Below, piece after piece: positions 19,011-28,577 of a DNA stretch of 64,000 bases. Numbering within the stretch: the first letter of the stretch is position 1; each line of letters opens with the position of its first letter. Under the pieces are notes generated by a model. It was not told the origin of the DNA and did not search any database. It saw nothing but the letters and a program-made list of their open reading frames with translations. This DNA comes from Cyclobacteriaceae bacterium (GTDB lineage: Bacteria; Bacteroidota; Bacteroidia; Cytophagales; Cyclobacteriaceae): NCBI GenBank assembly GCA_023151255.1, contig JAKLJG010000008.1, positions 62,001 through 126,000 on the forward strand. Direction: 5' to 3'. A program made the position numbers and the translations under genes.

Positions 19011-20645
19011 ATGCCGTTACCGTGGTGGACACACGCAGTAATTTATCAAATCTATCCCCGGAGTTTTAAAGATGGAAACGGTGATGGAGTAGGCGACCTG
19101 CGCGGTATTATTGATAAACTTGATTATATAAAGAGCCTCGGTGTTGATGCCGTATGGCTAAACCCCATCTACCATTCACCGGGCGTTGACGGTGGTTATG
19201 ATATAAGCGATTACCGAGCCATTGATCCTCTTTTTGGTACGATGGAAGACTTCGATGAAATGCTTCAAGGACTCCACCAACGGGGCATCAGGTTAATAAT
19301 GGATATTGTGGTCAATCATACCTCTGACCAGCACCCCTGGTTTGTCGAGTCACGCAAATCGAAAGATAACCCATACCGTCATTATTATTTTTGGCGAAAA
19401 GGAAGAGACTCGGGTCCGCCAAATAATTGGCTTTCTTTTTTTGGCGGCAGCGCCTGGCAGTTTGATCCAATAACCGGAGAATATTACCTGCATTTGTTTT
19501 CAAAAGAACAGCCCGATGTGAATTGGGAGAATCCAGCCGTTCGCAATGAGTTTAAAGAGTTGATGATCTTTTGGCTTAATAAAGGAGTGGATGGCTTGCG
19601 CTTGGATGTAATTACGGCTATATCAAAACGCAAGGACTTCCCTGATTCGGATACCAGTGATTTTAATAAAACCATCGAACGCTATTATGCCAATGGTCCG
19701 CGTTTAAGTGAATTTATCGCAGAACTGCGTGAACAGGTGTGGAACAAATATGGCTGCTTAACGGTAGGCGAAGGCCCGGGAATTACGCCTGATAATGTAA
19801 TGGAATATCTGCAGCCCGGTCGTGGCTTGGATATGATTTTTCACTTTGGTCATATGTTTCTGGATCAGGGAAAAGCAGGAAGGTTTGATCCCGTTCCGTG
19901 GACTTTGCCCGAGTTTAAAAGGATTTTCTTATCGTGGGATAAAGCCCTCGTACAGGGGTGGGGAAGTATCTTCCTGGGTAACCACGACTTTGCTAGGATG
20001 GTTTCGCGTTGGGGAAACGATAAGACATACCGCACGGAGTCAGCAAAATTGCTGCTAACGTTGTTACTCACTTTACGGGGTACACCTTTTATATATCAGG
20101 GCGATGAGATCGGAATGACCAACTTTATCCTTAAGTCAATAAATGAAGCCGTGGATGTTGAATCGCGAAATGCCTGGGCCCAGGCCCGAATTGATGGGAA
20201 GAACGAAGCTGTTTTTTTAAAGCATATAAACTATTCGGGTCGTGATAATGCGCGAACACCCGTTCAATGGGATGATTCGGATTATGCCGGTTTCAGTTCG
20301 GCAAAACCATGGATGCCTATCAACCCTAACAAGGCATATGTTAATATTAAAAGCGAGGAGGTTAATGCAGACTCTATACTGAACTATTTCCGGTCGCTGG
20401 TGCATTTGCGAAAAACTATGCCTGTGCTAATCACTGGAAATTTTGAACTGGTCAACGTCAATGATTACCACCTGTTTACTTACTACCGATTTACTGATGA
20501 GCAACGGTTATTCGTAGCACTTAATTTTTCAGAAGAAACTTTGCCGTTTAACCTGTCAGAGGGGAACCGGCTGATTGGAAATTACCCGTTAAAGTCTGAT
20601 CTTTCTATGCTCAGGCCCTGGGAGGCTGTAGTTATCCAATTATGA
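19011..20645 (+). CDS. GH13 alpha-glucosidase (oligo-1,6-glucosidase-like), cytoplasmic
   Basis: 544 residues without a signal peptide. All GH13 signature regions are intact: MDIVVNHTSDQHPWF (region I), GLRLDVI with nucleophile Asp199, VGEGPG with acid/base Glu254, and GNHD with Asp326. The RTPVQWDDS loop and the C-terminal beta domain fit the oligo-1,6-glucosidase/alpha-glucosidase group. It would release glucose from imported alpha-glucosides. Bond specificity is not certain. The ROK kinase gene overlaps its stop codon, which couples glucose release to phosphorylation. It serves as an intact in-window reference for the degenerate TreS domain described below. Confidence 0.93.
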   Translation: MPLPWWTHAVIYQIYPRSFKDGNGDGVGDLRGIIDKLDYIKSLGVDAVWLNPIYHSPGVDGGYDISDYRAIDPLFGTMEDFDEMLQGLHQRGIRLIMDIVVNHTSDQHPWFVESRKSKDNPYRHYYFWRKGRDSGPPNNWLSFFGGSAWQFDPITGEYYLHLFSKEQPDVNWENPAVRNEFKELMIFWLNKGVDGLRLDVITAISKRKDFPDSDTSDFNKTIERYYANGPRLSEFIAELREQVWNKYGCLTVGEGPGITPDNVMEYLQPGRGLDMIFHFGHMFLDQGKAGRFDPVPWTLPEFKRIFLSWDKALVQGWGSIFLGNHDFARMVSRWGNDKTYRTESAKLLLTLLLTLRGTPFIYQGDEIGMTNFILKSINEAVDVESRNAWAQARIDGKNEAVFLKHINYSGRDNARTPVQWDDSDYAGFSSAKPWMPINPNKAYVNIKSEEVNADSILNYFRSLVHLRKTMPVLITGNFELVNVNDYHLFTYYRFTDEQRLFVALNFSEETLPFNLSEGNRLIGNYPLKSDLSMLRPWEAVVIQL

Positions 20646-21562
20646 GTCCGATGAGCAATCAACTTTGGGGAATTGATCTAGGTGGAACAAAAATCGAAGG
20701 TATTATCCTTGAGTCGGCTTCCAATCCGGTGGTGGTTTACCGAAACCGCTTGCCAACTGAAGCCAGTAAAGGGCATAATCATATACTAAACCAGGTAGTG
20801 CAACTGGTAAAAGACATGCGTAAACACGGCAACCAGCCCGATCAAATCGGCATCGGTACACCTGGCGCACTCGATCCGCCTACACGCCTTCTTAAAAACA
20901 GTAATTCGGTTAATTTAAATGGCAAGCCGCTGAGAGATGATTTGGAAAAGTTGTTACAAACGTCTGTACAGATGGCAAATGATGCCAACTGCTTTGCACT
21001 GGCCGAAACAAAAATGGGAGTAGTTCACCAACTCTATCCACAAGCCCAAGTTGTATTCGGGGTGATACTCGGCACCGGTGTTGGCGGTGGTATTGTTGTA
21101 AACGGCAGGGTGCTAAACGGCCTGCATGGCATTGCTGGCGAGTGGGGTCATAATTTCTTGGATGAATCGGGCGGACCGTGTTATTGCGGAAAGTCGGGCT
21201 GTGTTGAAAAGATTTTGGCCGGACCCTCATTGGAAAGTTTTTATCAAAACCTTACCGGATTAAAAAAAACGCTAAAGGAGATATACATTCTTTCGCAAAG
21301 CGGCATGGACAATGCTGCCGTTCAAACCATGCACCGATTGACGCATTTTTTTGGTTTAGGCCTGAGCGTAGTTTTGAATATACTGGATCCGGATGTGGTT
21401 GTGGTCGGAGGTGGCGTAGGGAATATTGACTTAATCTATACAGCGGGTGTTGACTCCTTGCAGAAGCACTTGTTTAACCCGCGGTTGGAAACTCCGGTGT
21501 TGAAGCCCAAACTTGGTGATAGTGCCGGAGTTTTTGGTGCTGCATTTTTAGGTCAGGTTTAG
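20642..21562 (+). CDS. ROK-family sugar kinase (glucokinase/fructokinase type)
   Basis: 306 residues. The N-terminal phosphate-binding motif GIDLGGTKIEG, the sugar-binding segment GEWGHN and the ROK zinc motif CYCGKSGCVE are all present, so a catalytically competent ATP-dependent hexokinase is expected. The start overlaps the alpha-glucosidase stop by 4 bases; two nearby ATGs (Met1, Met4) are possible. By context it phosphorylates glucose, or fructose if sucrose is the substrate. A second ROK kinase lies at 43431-44420 with pgi and pfkA. Confidence 0.9.
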   Translation: MSPMSNQLWGIDLGGTKIEGIILESASNPVVVYRNRLPTEASKGHNHILNQVVQLVKDMRKHGNQPDQIGIGTPGALDPPTRLLKNSNSVNLNGKPLRDDLEKLLQTSVQMANDANCFALAETKMGVVHQLYPQAQVVFGVILGTGVGGGIVVNGRVLNGLHGIAGEWGHNFLDESGGPCYCGKSGCVEKILAGPSLESFYQNLTGLKKTLKEIYILSQSGMDNAAVQTMHRLTHFFGLGLSVVLNILDPDVVVVGGGVGNIDLIYTAGVDSLQKHLFNPRLETPVLKPKLGDSAGVFGAAFLGQV

Positions 21563-21578
21563 AGTAATGTATATTTAA

Positions 21579-21588
21579 CAATCGTTTG
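21579..21588. promoter_or_regulatory. Candidate LacI-type operator half-palindrome upstream of pfkB-like gene
   Basis: CAATCGTTTG fits CAAnCGnTTG, the core seen in LacI/GalR-family operators. It lies in the 37-base gap before the PfkB-family gene, just after TATATTTA at 21570-21577, which resembles a Bacteroidota -7 element. The identical decamer is present at 26295-26304. No LacI regulator is encoded in the window. Confidence 0.3.
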
Positions 21589-21599
21589 GGATTGATAGA

Positions 21600-22553
21600 A
21601 TGAGACGCATAGCCGTAGTTGGACCAATACCCCGTGATCTGATACAAAAATGGGGCTGTGTGGCGCATCCAGTCATTGCCTTGTCGGTGCTGGCTGGCGG
21701 AAAAATTGAAATTATTCCGGTCAGTCATGTTCGTGAAGTAGATGTTGACAATGTAAAAGAGGTATTTAAGGGGTATCTTGGAATAAACCTTAATCACATT
21801 ACCTCGCAAAACGATCAGGGTGACATCATCAGCCTGAAGTTTATTGACATGAATAACCGGCTTGAGCGTCAAACCGGGTTCATGGATCCGATTCTACCGG
21901 CTGACATGAAGAAATTATTGAATTGTCAGGTTTTTGTTTTTGTGCCCATCAGTGATTACGAAGTATCGCTTGAAACACTTAGGTATCTTAAAGCAAAGAG
22001 CAAAGGCCTGATTATATTTGATGCCCACGGTCCGACAACAGCCTGTTTATATAATGGCGAGCGCATGCGGAAATTCTGGATTGACCGCGACCAGTGGCTG
22101 CCTTACCTCGATGTTTTGAAAATGAATATTGAAGAAGCGCAGGCTTCCTGGTTTAAAAAGGAGTACGAATCGACCGATTTTGCACATCAGGAACCAAGCC
22201 GGGCTGAATTGCGCTCATTTGCCGTGCATTGTTTATCAAAAGGAGTAAAGTGCCTTTACATTACGCTTGACTCCAGAGGGTGCTTGGTTTATTACCTTAA
22301 GCGCAAACGTTTGCACGAAGAATTAGTACCAGCCATAAAAGTTAATCATGTTGTTGATACAACCGGATGCGGAGATTCGTTTGCGGGTGGTTTGGGCTAC
22401 GGGTTGCTTCAAAAGCCAAAGGATTACCTGGGTGCAGCCCGCTTTGCCAATGCCCTGGGCGCCCTGCGTACGCAGGGTAAAACCTTTGGTGTTTTCAAGC
22501 CCCTTAACGAGACCCTGCAGATCATCCGGCAAGGCTATGTAGGTACTGGTTAA
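21600..22553 (+). CDS. PfkB-family carbohydrate kinase
   Basis: 317 residues. The C-terminal signature VVDTTGCGDSFAGG contains the catalytic Asp and anion hole of ribokinase/PfkB enzymes. The N-terminal signature (MRRIAVVGPIPRDL) is a diverged form, so the sugar specificity cannot be named. It follows the ROK kinase after 37 bases and ends the co-directional run. A sugar with a non-standard structure, such as an intermediate of the neighbouring oxidation module, could be its substrate, but that is speculation. Confidence 0.82.
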   Translation: MRRIAVVGPIPRDLIQKWGCVAHPVIALSVLAGGKIEIIPVSHVREVDVDNVKEVFKGYLGINLNHITSQNDQGDIISLKFIDMNNRLERQTGFMDPILPADMKKLLNCQVFVFVPISDYEVSLETLRYLKAKSKGLIIFDAHGPTTACLYNGERMRKFWIDRDQWLPYLDVLKMNIEEAQASWFKKEYESTDFAHQEPSRAELRSFAVHCLSKGVKCLYITLDSRGCLVYYLKRKRLHEELVPAIKVNHVVDTTGCGDSFAGGLGYGLLQKPKDYLGAARFANALGALRTQGKTFGVFKPLNETLQIIRQGYVGTG

Positions 22554-22634
22554 ATAATTTACATTAGTCAATTACGACTGAATACCTCAAAAGCAGTACA
22601 TTTATCGAGTTCATAACCCGTTAATTTGCCACTT

Positions 22635-24335
22635 ATGAATTTAAACACTAATGCTGAAAGTCAGAATACCTACGATGCCATAGTTATTGGTTCGGGCATA
22701 AGCGGTGGTTGGGCCGCTAAAGAACTTACTGAAAAGGGGCTGAAAGTAATTATGCTTGAACGTGGCCGCAACATCGAACACATCAAAGATTATGTTAACG
22801 CCAATAAGGAGCTCTGGGAATTTCCTCACCGTGGTCGTAGAACACAGCAAATGATAAAAGATTACCCGGTGCTTAAGCGCGATTATCCGCTAAACGAAAC
22901 CGTGCTTGATTTTTGGGTTAAAGATAAAGAGTGTCCCTACACTGAGATCAAAAGGTTTGATTGGTATCGGGGTTATCACGTTGGCGGACGCTCATTGATG
23001 TGGGGCCGCCAGAGCTACCGGTTAAACAAATGGGATTTTGAAGCCAACGCCAAGGAAGGTATTGCAGTTGATTGGCCTATCCGTTATGAAGATATTGCTC
23101 CATGGTATAGTTATGCCGAAAAGTTTGCTGGTATTCAGGGAAGCAAAGACGGATTAGAGGTTTTGCCTGACGGGGAGTTTATGCCGGCCATGGAACTTAA
23201 CTGCGTTGAAAAAGAGGTGAAAAAACGAATGGCCGAATATTATAAAGGTAAGCGCCATCTGATTATCGGCCGGAGTGCTAACCTGACCCAACCGCATTAT
23301 GACAGGATAAATTGCCAATACCGCAACCGCTGTTGGAGGGGATGCCCGTTCGGAGGGTACTTCAGCACACAATCGGCAACCTTGCCGGCAGCTATGAAAA
23401 CCGGAAACTTAACATTGCGGCCATTCTCAATTGTTACGAAAATTCTTTACGATAAGGATACGAAAAAAGCCACTGGAGTTGAAGTGCTTGACGCTGAAAC
23501 CAATTTAACCTATGAGTTCAAGGCTAAAATTGTTTTTGTCTGTGCTTCGGCATTAAATTCCACATGGGTGCTTATGAATTCAGCAACCGATATCTGGCCC
23601 GATGGGCTGGGCAGCAGCAGCGGTGAACTCGGACACAATGTTATGGATCATCATTTCCGGGCTGGTGCAAAAGGCCGGGTAGAAGGATTTAGCGATAAGT
23701 ATGAATACGGCAGGAGGCCTACCGGCATCTACATACCCCGATTCCGGAATATTTATGATGACAAACGTGATTACCTGCGTGGATTTGGTTACCAGGGTGG
23801 TGCCGGAAGAGGCCGCGGTGTTGAGGTAGCTGAATTTACCATTGGTGCTGACCTGAAAGATGCACTTAGCGTGCCTACCGAAGATTGGCAGATTGGGATT
23901 ACGGCATTTGGTGAAATGCTGCCATACCATGAGAACAAAGTTACCCTTGATAGAAATACAACAGATAAATGGGGGCTACCCGTATTGGCTTTTGATGTGG
24001 AGATAAAAGAAAATGAAAAGAAAATGCGCATCGATATGATGAACGATGCAAAAGAGATGCTCGAAGTGAGTGGCGTTAAGGATGTAGAAACGTTTGATCA
24101 CGGCTATGCCGTAGGCATGGGCATCCATGAAATGGGAACCGCCCGCATGGGTCGCGACCCGAAGACCTCGGTACTGAATAAGTATAACCAGGTTTGGGAT
24201 GCGCTGAATGTTTTTGTTACTGATGGGGCCTGCATGACCAGCGCCTCGTGTGTTAATCCTTCATTAACGTACATGGCATTAACCGCACGAGCAGCTGATT
24301 ATGCCGTCTCCGAACTTAAAAAACGTAACCTCTAA
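22635..24335 (+). CDS. GMC-family FAD-dependent oxidoreductase, membrane dehydrogenase large subunit type
   Basis: The ORF track starts at a TTG (22626); ATG at 22635 is preferred, giving 566 residues. The Rossmann motif IVIGSGISGGWAAKEL and the ADP-binding LERGR mark a GMC flavoprotein. The C-terminal HEMGTARMG and DGACMTSASCVNPSLTYMAL carry the active-site region. Proteins of this type pair with gluconate 2-dehydrogenase subunit 3 and oxidise sugars or glycosides, in some bacteria at C3. The subunit 3 gene begins 17 bases later. This subunit has no signal of its own and could be co-exported with the Tat-signal small subunit (inference). Confidence 0.9.
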   Translation: MNLNTNAESQNTYDAIVIGSGISGGWAAKELTEKGLKVIMLERGRNIEHIKDYVNANKELWEFPHRGRRTQQMIKDYPVLKRDYPLNETVLDFWVKDKECPYTEIKRFDWYRGYHVGGRSLMWGRQSYRLNKWDFEANAKEGIAVDWPIRYEDIAPWYSYAEKFAGIQGSKDGLEVLPDGEFMPAMELNCVEKEVKKRMAEYYKGKRHLIIGRSANLTQPHYDRINCQYRNRCWRGCPFGGYFSTQSATLPAAMKTGNLTLRPFSIVTKILYDKDTKKATGVEVLDAETNLTYEFKAKIVFVCASALNSTWVLMNSATDIWPDGLGSSSGELGHNVMDHHFRAGAKGRVEGFSDKYEYGRRPTGIYIPRFRNIYDDKRDYLRGFGYQGGAGRGRGVEVAEFTIGADLKDALSVPTEDWQIGITAFGEMLPYHENKVTLDRNTTDKWGLPVLAFDVEIKENEKKMRIDMMNDAKEMLEVSGVKDVETFDHGYAVGMGIHEMGTARMGRDPKTSVLNKYNQVWDALNVFVTDGACMTSASCVNPSLTYMALTARAADYAVSELKKRNL

Positions 24336-24352
24336 AAGTTATAAACCCGAAT

Positions 24353-24991
24353 ATGGATAGAAGAGATCTTTTAAAGAGTATTGCCCTGGTTACCGGTGCA
24401 GCCGTAATTGGTGGCGATTTTTTCCTTACTGGCTGCAAACAAGCCGGAAAATCCGAAGCCGGCTTTACTCCCGATAACATTCGTTTGCTTGATGAAGTAG
24501 GGGAGACAATCCTACCCACCACACAAACACCAGGCGCCAAGGCAGCGCAAGTGGGTGAATTTATGAAGGTGTATGTAACCGATTGTTACACGCAACGCCA
24601 ACAGAATGCCTTTATGGAGGGTTTAATTTCTTTACAGGATTCGTGCGAAAAAATGCATGGAAAGGCTTTTACGGATTGCAGCGAAACAGAACGAAAAGAA
24701 TTTCTCATTTCTCTGGAAAAAGAAGCCAAAGCGTTTAATCAGAAGCGAGATGAGGAAGACAAGCCAACGCGTGAAGCCCATGAGCAGCGCAACAGTACAT
24801 TACCCTGGAAAGACCAAACCGAATTCGAAGGAAGCCCAAGTCATTACTACACCATGATTAAGCAACTCACCCTGCTTGGATTCTTTACCTCCCAAACCGG
24901 GATGACGGAAACCCTGCGCCATGTACCGGTTCCGGGAAAATACGATGGTGAATTTCCCTACGCAAAAGGGGATAAAGCATGGGCAGAGTAA
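24353..24991 (+). CDS. Gluconate 2-dehydrogenase subunit 3-family protein (Tat signal, lipobox)
   Basis: 212 residues. The N-terminus MDRRDLLKSIALVTGAAV has a twin-arginine motif and hydrophobic stretch, ending near LTGC, so Tat export and lipidation are likely. The rest matches the small subunit that partners GMC dehydrogenases (LLDEVGETILPTTQTPGAKAA). It likely stabilises and carries the flavoprotein across the membrane. Immediate linkage to the GMC gene supports this. Electrons could pass to the cytochrome c encoded at 28574. Confidence 0.88.
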   Translation: MDRRDLLKSIALVTGAAVIGGDFFLTGCKQAGKSEAGFTPDNIRLLDEVGETILPTTQTPGAKAAQVGEFMKVYVTDCYTQRQQNAFMEGLISLQDSCEKMHGKAFTDCSETERKEFLISLEKEAKAFNQKRDEEDKPTREAHEQRNSTLPWKDQTEFEGSPSHYYTMIKQLTLLGFFTSQTGMTETLRHVPVPGKYDGEFPYAKGDKAWAE

Positions 24992-25004
24992 AGCCTGCCT
25001 GTAA

Positions 25005-26237
25005 TTAAGTTTTCTCGTTCACTTCTTTATCCTGGAAGAAGAGTGCGAATATCACAATAACTATAACTGCAAAACCGGCAGGTATCCACCAAAACTGTTG
25101 CCATTGCTCCGCGCTTAAGGAAGTTGCCGAGCCGAGAAACCGGTTGTACAAGGCACCGGCAACCTGCGCGCCAATCAGCATGCCGACACCATAGGTTACC
25201 AATACCAGGAAACCCTGTGCCTGGCCCCGGATTTTTTCAGAAGATTTTTTGTCAACATAAATTTGGCCGGTTACAAAAAAGAAATCATAGCAAATGCCGT
25301 GAAGTGCTATGCCCACTATAATCATCCAGTGAATACTTTCAGGGGCACCCAAGGCAAACAGGCCGTAACGCAGTACCCAGGCAAACATGCCCACCAGCAA
25401 CATCCATTTTACTCCAAGCCGGGCGAAAAAAAGAGGCATGAGCAGCATGAAAATAACTTCACTCATTTGCCCTAGTGTTTGCGTACCGGCAATGTTGGTG
25501 AATCCACTGGCACCAAGATAAATCTGGGTATAATTGTAGTATGCCGCCAGGGGGATGCATATCAAAAATGAACAAAGCAGAAAAACATAAAATGGTTTGC
25601 TGCCTAATGCTTTAAAAGCATCAATGCCTGTAATACTTCGGATAGATACTTTTTCTCCTGCACCTTTTGGAGGCGTGTGCGGCAATGAAAAACTGTAAAG
25701 ACCAAGCACCACCGAGGCCACAGCTGTTGTGTAAAGGGGCAATGCGGTTTTCTCTGCTACTCCATTAATTACACCACCCAAAACAAAACTGATAAACAAA
25801 CCGGCTACAATCCAGCCGATGGTTCCAAACACGCGTATTACCGGAAACTGTTTTTCCTGATCGGTTATGTTATGAAAGGCAAGGGAGTTGGCTAACCCCA
25901 AGGTGGGCATGTAACATAAGTTGTACGCAAGCAACAGGATAATAAACAGGGTAGGCGTTTGGCTGGTTTGTGGAACAATAAACATGATGCCCCCGCCTAG
26001 TATATGCAATACTCCTAAAACCTTCTCTGTGGCAAAGTAGCGATCGGCAATCAGCCCGAGGAAGAAAGGTGCAACAATAGCAGCAATCGGGTTAACGGTG
26101 TACGGCCAGTGGGTAAGGTTCGTCATTCCCAGTTCAGACATATAAACGGCAACGGTGGTATACCAGGCACCCCATATGAAAAACTGAAAGAACATCATGG
26201 CGCTTAGGCGCGGTACCAGAAAAGATGATGCAGACAT
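25005..26237 (-). CDS. MFS transporter of the nucleoside:H+ symporter family
   Basis: 410 residues and about 12 hydrophobic helices. The N-terminus RLSAMMFFQFFIWGAWYTT and the segment PFFLGLIADRYFATEKVLG are typical of the NHS/XapB-like group. In Bacteroidota these genes often sit beside Gfo/Idh and isomerase genes, so the real substrate may be a sugar derivative rather than a nucleoside (inference). It is transcribed divergently from the Gfo/Idh gene, and its 3' end faces the gluconate dehydrogenase small subunit with a 13-base gap. Confidence 0.87.
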   Translation of the reverse strand: MSASSFLVPRLSAMMFFQFFIWGAWYTTVAVYMSELGMTNLTHWPYTVNPIAAIVAPFFLGLIADRYFATEKVLGVLHILGGGIMFIVPQTSQTPTLFIILLLAYNLCYMPTLGLANSLAFHNITDQEKQFPVIRVFGTIGWIVAGLFISFVLGGVINGVAEKTALPLYTTAVASVVLGLYSFSLPHTPPKGAGEKVSIRSITGIDAFKALGSKPFYVFLLCSFLICIPLAAYYNYTQIYLGASGFTNIAGTQTLGQMSEVIFMLLMPLFFARLGVKWMLLVGMFAWVLRYGLFALGAPESIHWMIIVGIALHGICYDFFFVTGQIYVDKKSSEKIRGQAQGFLVLVTYGVGMLIGAQVAGALYNRFLGSATSLSAEQWQQFWWIPAGFAVIVIVIFALFFQDKEVNEKT

Positions 26238-26293
26238 AGGTTTAAGTTTTCCTTAATATCAGCGGAAAATAGGGTTTCTGCAAGTATCAAACT

Positions 26294-26305
26294 GCAATCG
26301 TTTGC
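26294..26305. promoter_or_regulatory. Candidate LacI-family operator in divergent intergenic region
   Basis: GCAATCGTTTGC is a near-perfect palindrome (GCAAnCGnTTGC), resembling LacI/PurR-type operators. It lies between the divergently transcribed MFS gene and the Gfo/Idh gene, where one bound dimer could control both. No clear TTTG-N20-TAnnTTTG promoter is visible for either gene in this 133-base gap. Confidence 0.4.
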
Positions 26306-26370
26306 GCGAAAAATCTCGTGTGCATTTTCTGTTCTTTTAAATATATTGTCACTCTTTAACCCGATTGTAC

Positions 26371-27528
26371 ATGAACGGAAAAATCCGAATGGGTATGGTA
26401 GGAGGTGGCCTGGGAGCTTTTATCGGTGCGGTACACCGAAAGGCTGCCGCGCTTGATGGCGTCATTGAATTGGTATGTGGCTCGTTTAGCAGCAACCCTG
26501 AAACATCCAGAGCAACCGGCAAAGCACTCTTCCTGGATGCGAACAGGGTTTATTCCACCTATGCTGAAATGATTCGGAAAGAGAAGAAACTTCCAGCCGA
26601 TAAACGGATGCAAGCGGTATCCATCGTTACACCCAACCACCTGCATTTTGAGCCGGCCCTCATGGCCCTCGAAAACGGATTTCATGTTATTGTTGATAAA
26701 CCCTTATGCCTTTCCCTTTCAGAAGCGCGGCAATTAGTTAAGGCAGTTAAGAAAACCGGGCTTATCCTTGCCCTTACACACACGTACACCGGTTATCCGA
26801 TGGTAAAAGAAGCCCGGCAATTGGTTACAAGCGGAGCGTTCGGTAAGGTGAGGAAAGTGTATGTAGAGTACACACAAGGTTGGCTGGCGCAACCTATTGA
26901 ACGGACGGGGCAGAAACAGGCTGCTTGGAGGTCAGACCCTAAGTTTTCAGGATTAGGAGGAGCCATTGGCGATGTTGGTACCCACGCGGCTAACCTGGCT
27001 GAGTATATTACCGGCTCTTTCATTACCGAGTTGTGTGCTGATTTACGGGCAGTGGTAAAAGGCCGTGTATTGGACGATGATGCTTCAATGTTTATTAATT
27101 TCGCTAACGGGGCCTCGGGCGTGTTAATAGCTACCCAGGTTGCTGCCGGAGAAGAGAATAATTTGACCATCCGCATATATGGTGAAAAAGGCGGATTGGA
27201 ATGGAGGCAAGAGGAGCCGAACACTCTTGTTTTAAAATGGCCTGATAAACCTCGGCAAATTTATCGTACAGGCATGGAGTATGCTTCCGGTGTGGCAAAA
27301 CTCAACACACGCACCCCGTCAGGTCATCCCGAAGGGTATCTTGAAGCATTTGCCAACCTGTATCAGTCTTTCGCAAAGGCTGTAATTGATTATGCTGCCG
27401 GAAAAAAAATAAAATCTTCAAAGTACGATTTTCCTGATGTGGAAGACGGGCTTCGCGGAATGGCCTTCATCGAAGCCTGCGTTAAGTCATCAAAGCAAAA
27501 ACAAAAATGGGTACCCATAAAACTATGA
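26371..27528 (+). CDS. Gfo/Idh/MocA-family NAD(P)-dependent oxidoreductase
   Basis: The ORF track starts with TTG (26365); the ATG at 26371 (MNGKIRMGMVGGG) is preferred, 385 residues. The dinucleotide motif is GGGLGAFIGAVHR, and the second domain has the family DVGTHAANLAEY region. Lys in the DKPLC motif (VIVDKPLCLS) is the usual catalytic Lys. It lacks a secretion signal, so it is cytoplasmic. The next gene, a sugar isomerase-like TIM barrel, overlaps by ATGA. Together they could interconvert keto sugars produced by the GMC dehydrogenase. Confidence 0.9.
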   Translation: MNGKIRMGMVGGGLGAFIGAVHRKAAALDGVIELVCGSFSSNPETSRATGKALFLDANRVYSTYAEMIRKEKKLPADKRMQAVSIVTPNHLHFEPALMALENGFHVIVDKPLCLSLSEARQLVKAVKKTGLILALTHTYTGYPMVKEARQLVTSGAFGKVRKVYVEYTQGWLAQPIERTGQKQAAWRSDPKFSGLGGAIGDVGTHAANLAEYITGSFITELCADLRAVVKGRVLDDDASMFINFANGASGVLIATQVAAGEENNLTIRIYGEKGGLEWRQEEPNTLVLKWPDKPRQIYRTGMEYASGVAKLNTRTPSGHPEGYLEAFANLYQSFAKAVIDYAAGKKIKSSKYDFPDVEDGLRGMAFIEACVKSSKQKQKWVPIKL

Positions 27529-28577
27529 CCACCATTAAAGGTCCTGCTTTGTTTCTTGCCCAATTTATGGGCGATAAGCCTCCGTTTAATAAAATGGAAA
27601 CCATTTGCCGCTGGGCCGCCTCGTTGGGATTTATCGGGGTGCAGGTTCCAACTGTGGATGCACGGTGTATTGATCTTAAAAAAGTTGCAGATAGCAAAGA
27701 CTTTGCCGATGAGTATAAGGAAACCATTCGCAGTTATGGTGTTGAGCTAACCGAACTTTCAACTCACCTGCAGGGGCAGTTGGTTGCTGTTCATCCCGCG
27801 TATGATCAATTATTTGATGGGTTTGCACCCAAATCGGTGCGTAACAATTCAAAAGCACGCCAGGCCTGGGCGGTGGATCAATTAAAACTTGCTGCAAAAG
27901 CCAGCCGAAATCTTGGCATTAATGTTTGCGTAACGTTTTCTGGCTCACTTTTGTGGCACACGGTTTATCCATGGCCTCAGCGTTCGATGGGGTTAGTGGA
28001 AGACGGCTTTAAAGAATTGGCAAAACGGTGGCTTCCGATTTTGAATCACTTCGATAAATACGGAGTTGATTTGTGCTTTGAGGTGCATGCAGGCGAAGAT
28101 TTGCACGATGGTATTACCTTCGAACGCTTTTGGGAGGCAACCGGAAAACACAAGCGGGTTAATTTGCTTTATGACCCCAGTCACTTTATACTTCAGCAAC
28201 TCGACTACATTCAATACATTGATCATTACCACAGTTTTATAAAAATGTTTCACGTTAAGGATGCCGAGTACAACCCCACTGGTAAGTGCGGGGTATATGG
28301 TGGTTACCTGGATTGGCGTGACAGGCCAGGCCGGTTCCGCTCGCTGGGTGATGGCCAGGTGAATTTCAAAAAAATCTTTTCCAAACTTGCACAATATGGT
28401 TATCCCGGCTGGGCCGTGCTGGAGTGGGAATGTTGCATAAAACACCCGGAACAGGGTGCGGCCGAAGGGGCCCGGTTTATTAAAGATCACATCATCCGGG
28501 TTACTGATAAGGCATTTGATGATTTTGCAGCTACAGAAAAAAACAGCAAATTGAATAAGAAAATACTTGGACTATGA
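27525..28577 (+). CDS. Sugar phosphate isomerase/epimerase-like TIM-barrel protein
   Basis: The ORF track begins at 27507, but ATG at 27525 gives a 4-base ATGA overlap with the Gfo/Idh stop and is preferred (350 residues). It has the xylose-isomerase-like barrel with probable metal ligands in CFEVHAGED, YDPSHF, MFHVKDAEY and VLEWEC. It acts in the cytoplasm on an unknown sugar. The stop overlaps the cytochrome c start (ATGA). Partnership with the Gfo/Idh protein is suggested by tight coupling. Confidence 0.88.
   Translation: MTTIKGPALFLAQFMGDKPPFNKMETICRWAASLGFIGVQVPTVDARCIDLKKVADSKDFADEYKETIRSYGVELTELSTHLQGQLVAVHPAYDQLFDGFAPKSVRNNSKARQAWAVDQLKLAAKASRNLGINVCVTFSGSLLWHTVYPWPQRSMGLVEDGFKELAKRWLPILNHFDKYGVDLCFEVHAGEDLHDGITFERFWEATGKHKRVNLLYDPSHFILQQLDYIQYIDHYHSFIKMFHVKDAEYNPTGKCGVYGGYLDWRDRPGRFRSLGDGQVNFKKIFSKLAQYGYPGWAVLEWECCIKHPEQGAAEGARFIKDHIIRVTDKAFDDFAATEKNSKLNKKILGL

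Noticed and set aside
22303-22314. Perfect palindrome GCAAACGTTTGC, an ideal LacI-type operator
   Set aside because: It lies well inside the PfkB-family coding sequence, so it is most simply a codon coincidence. It was left out of the operator list, though it could be included in a genome scan.
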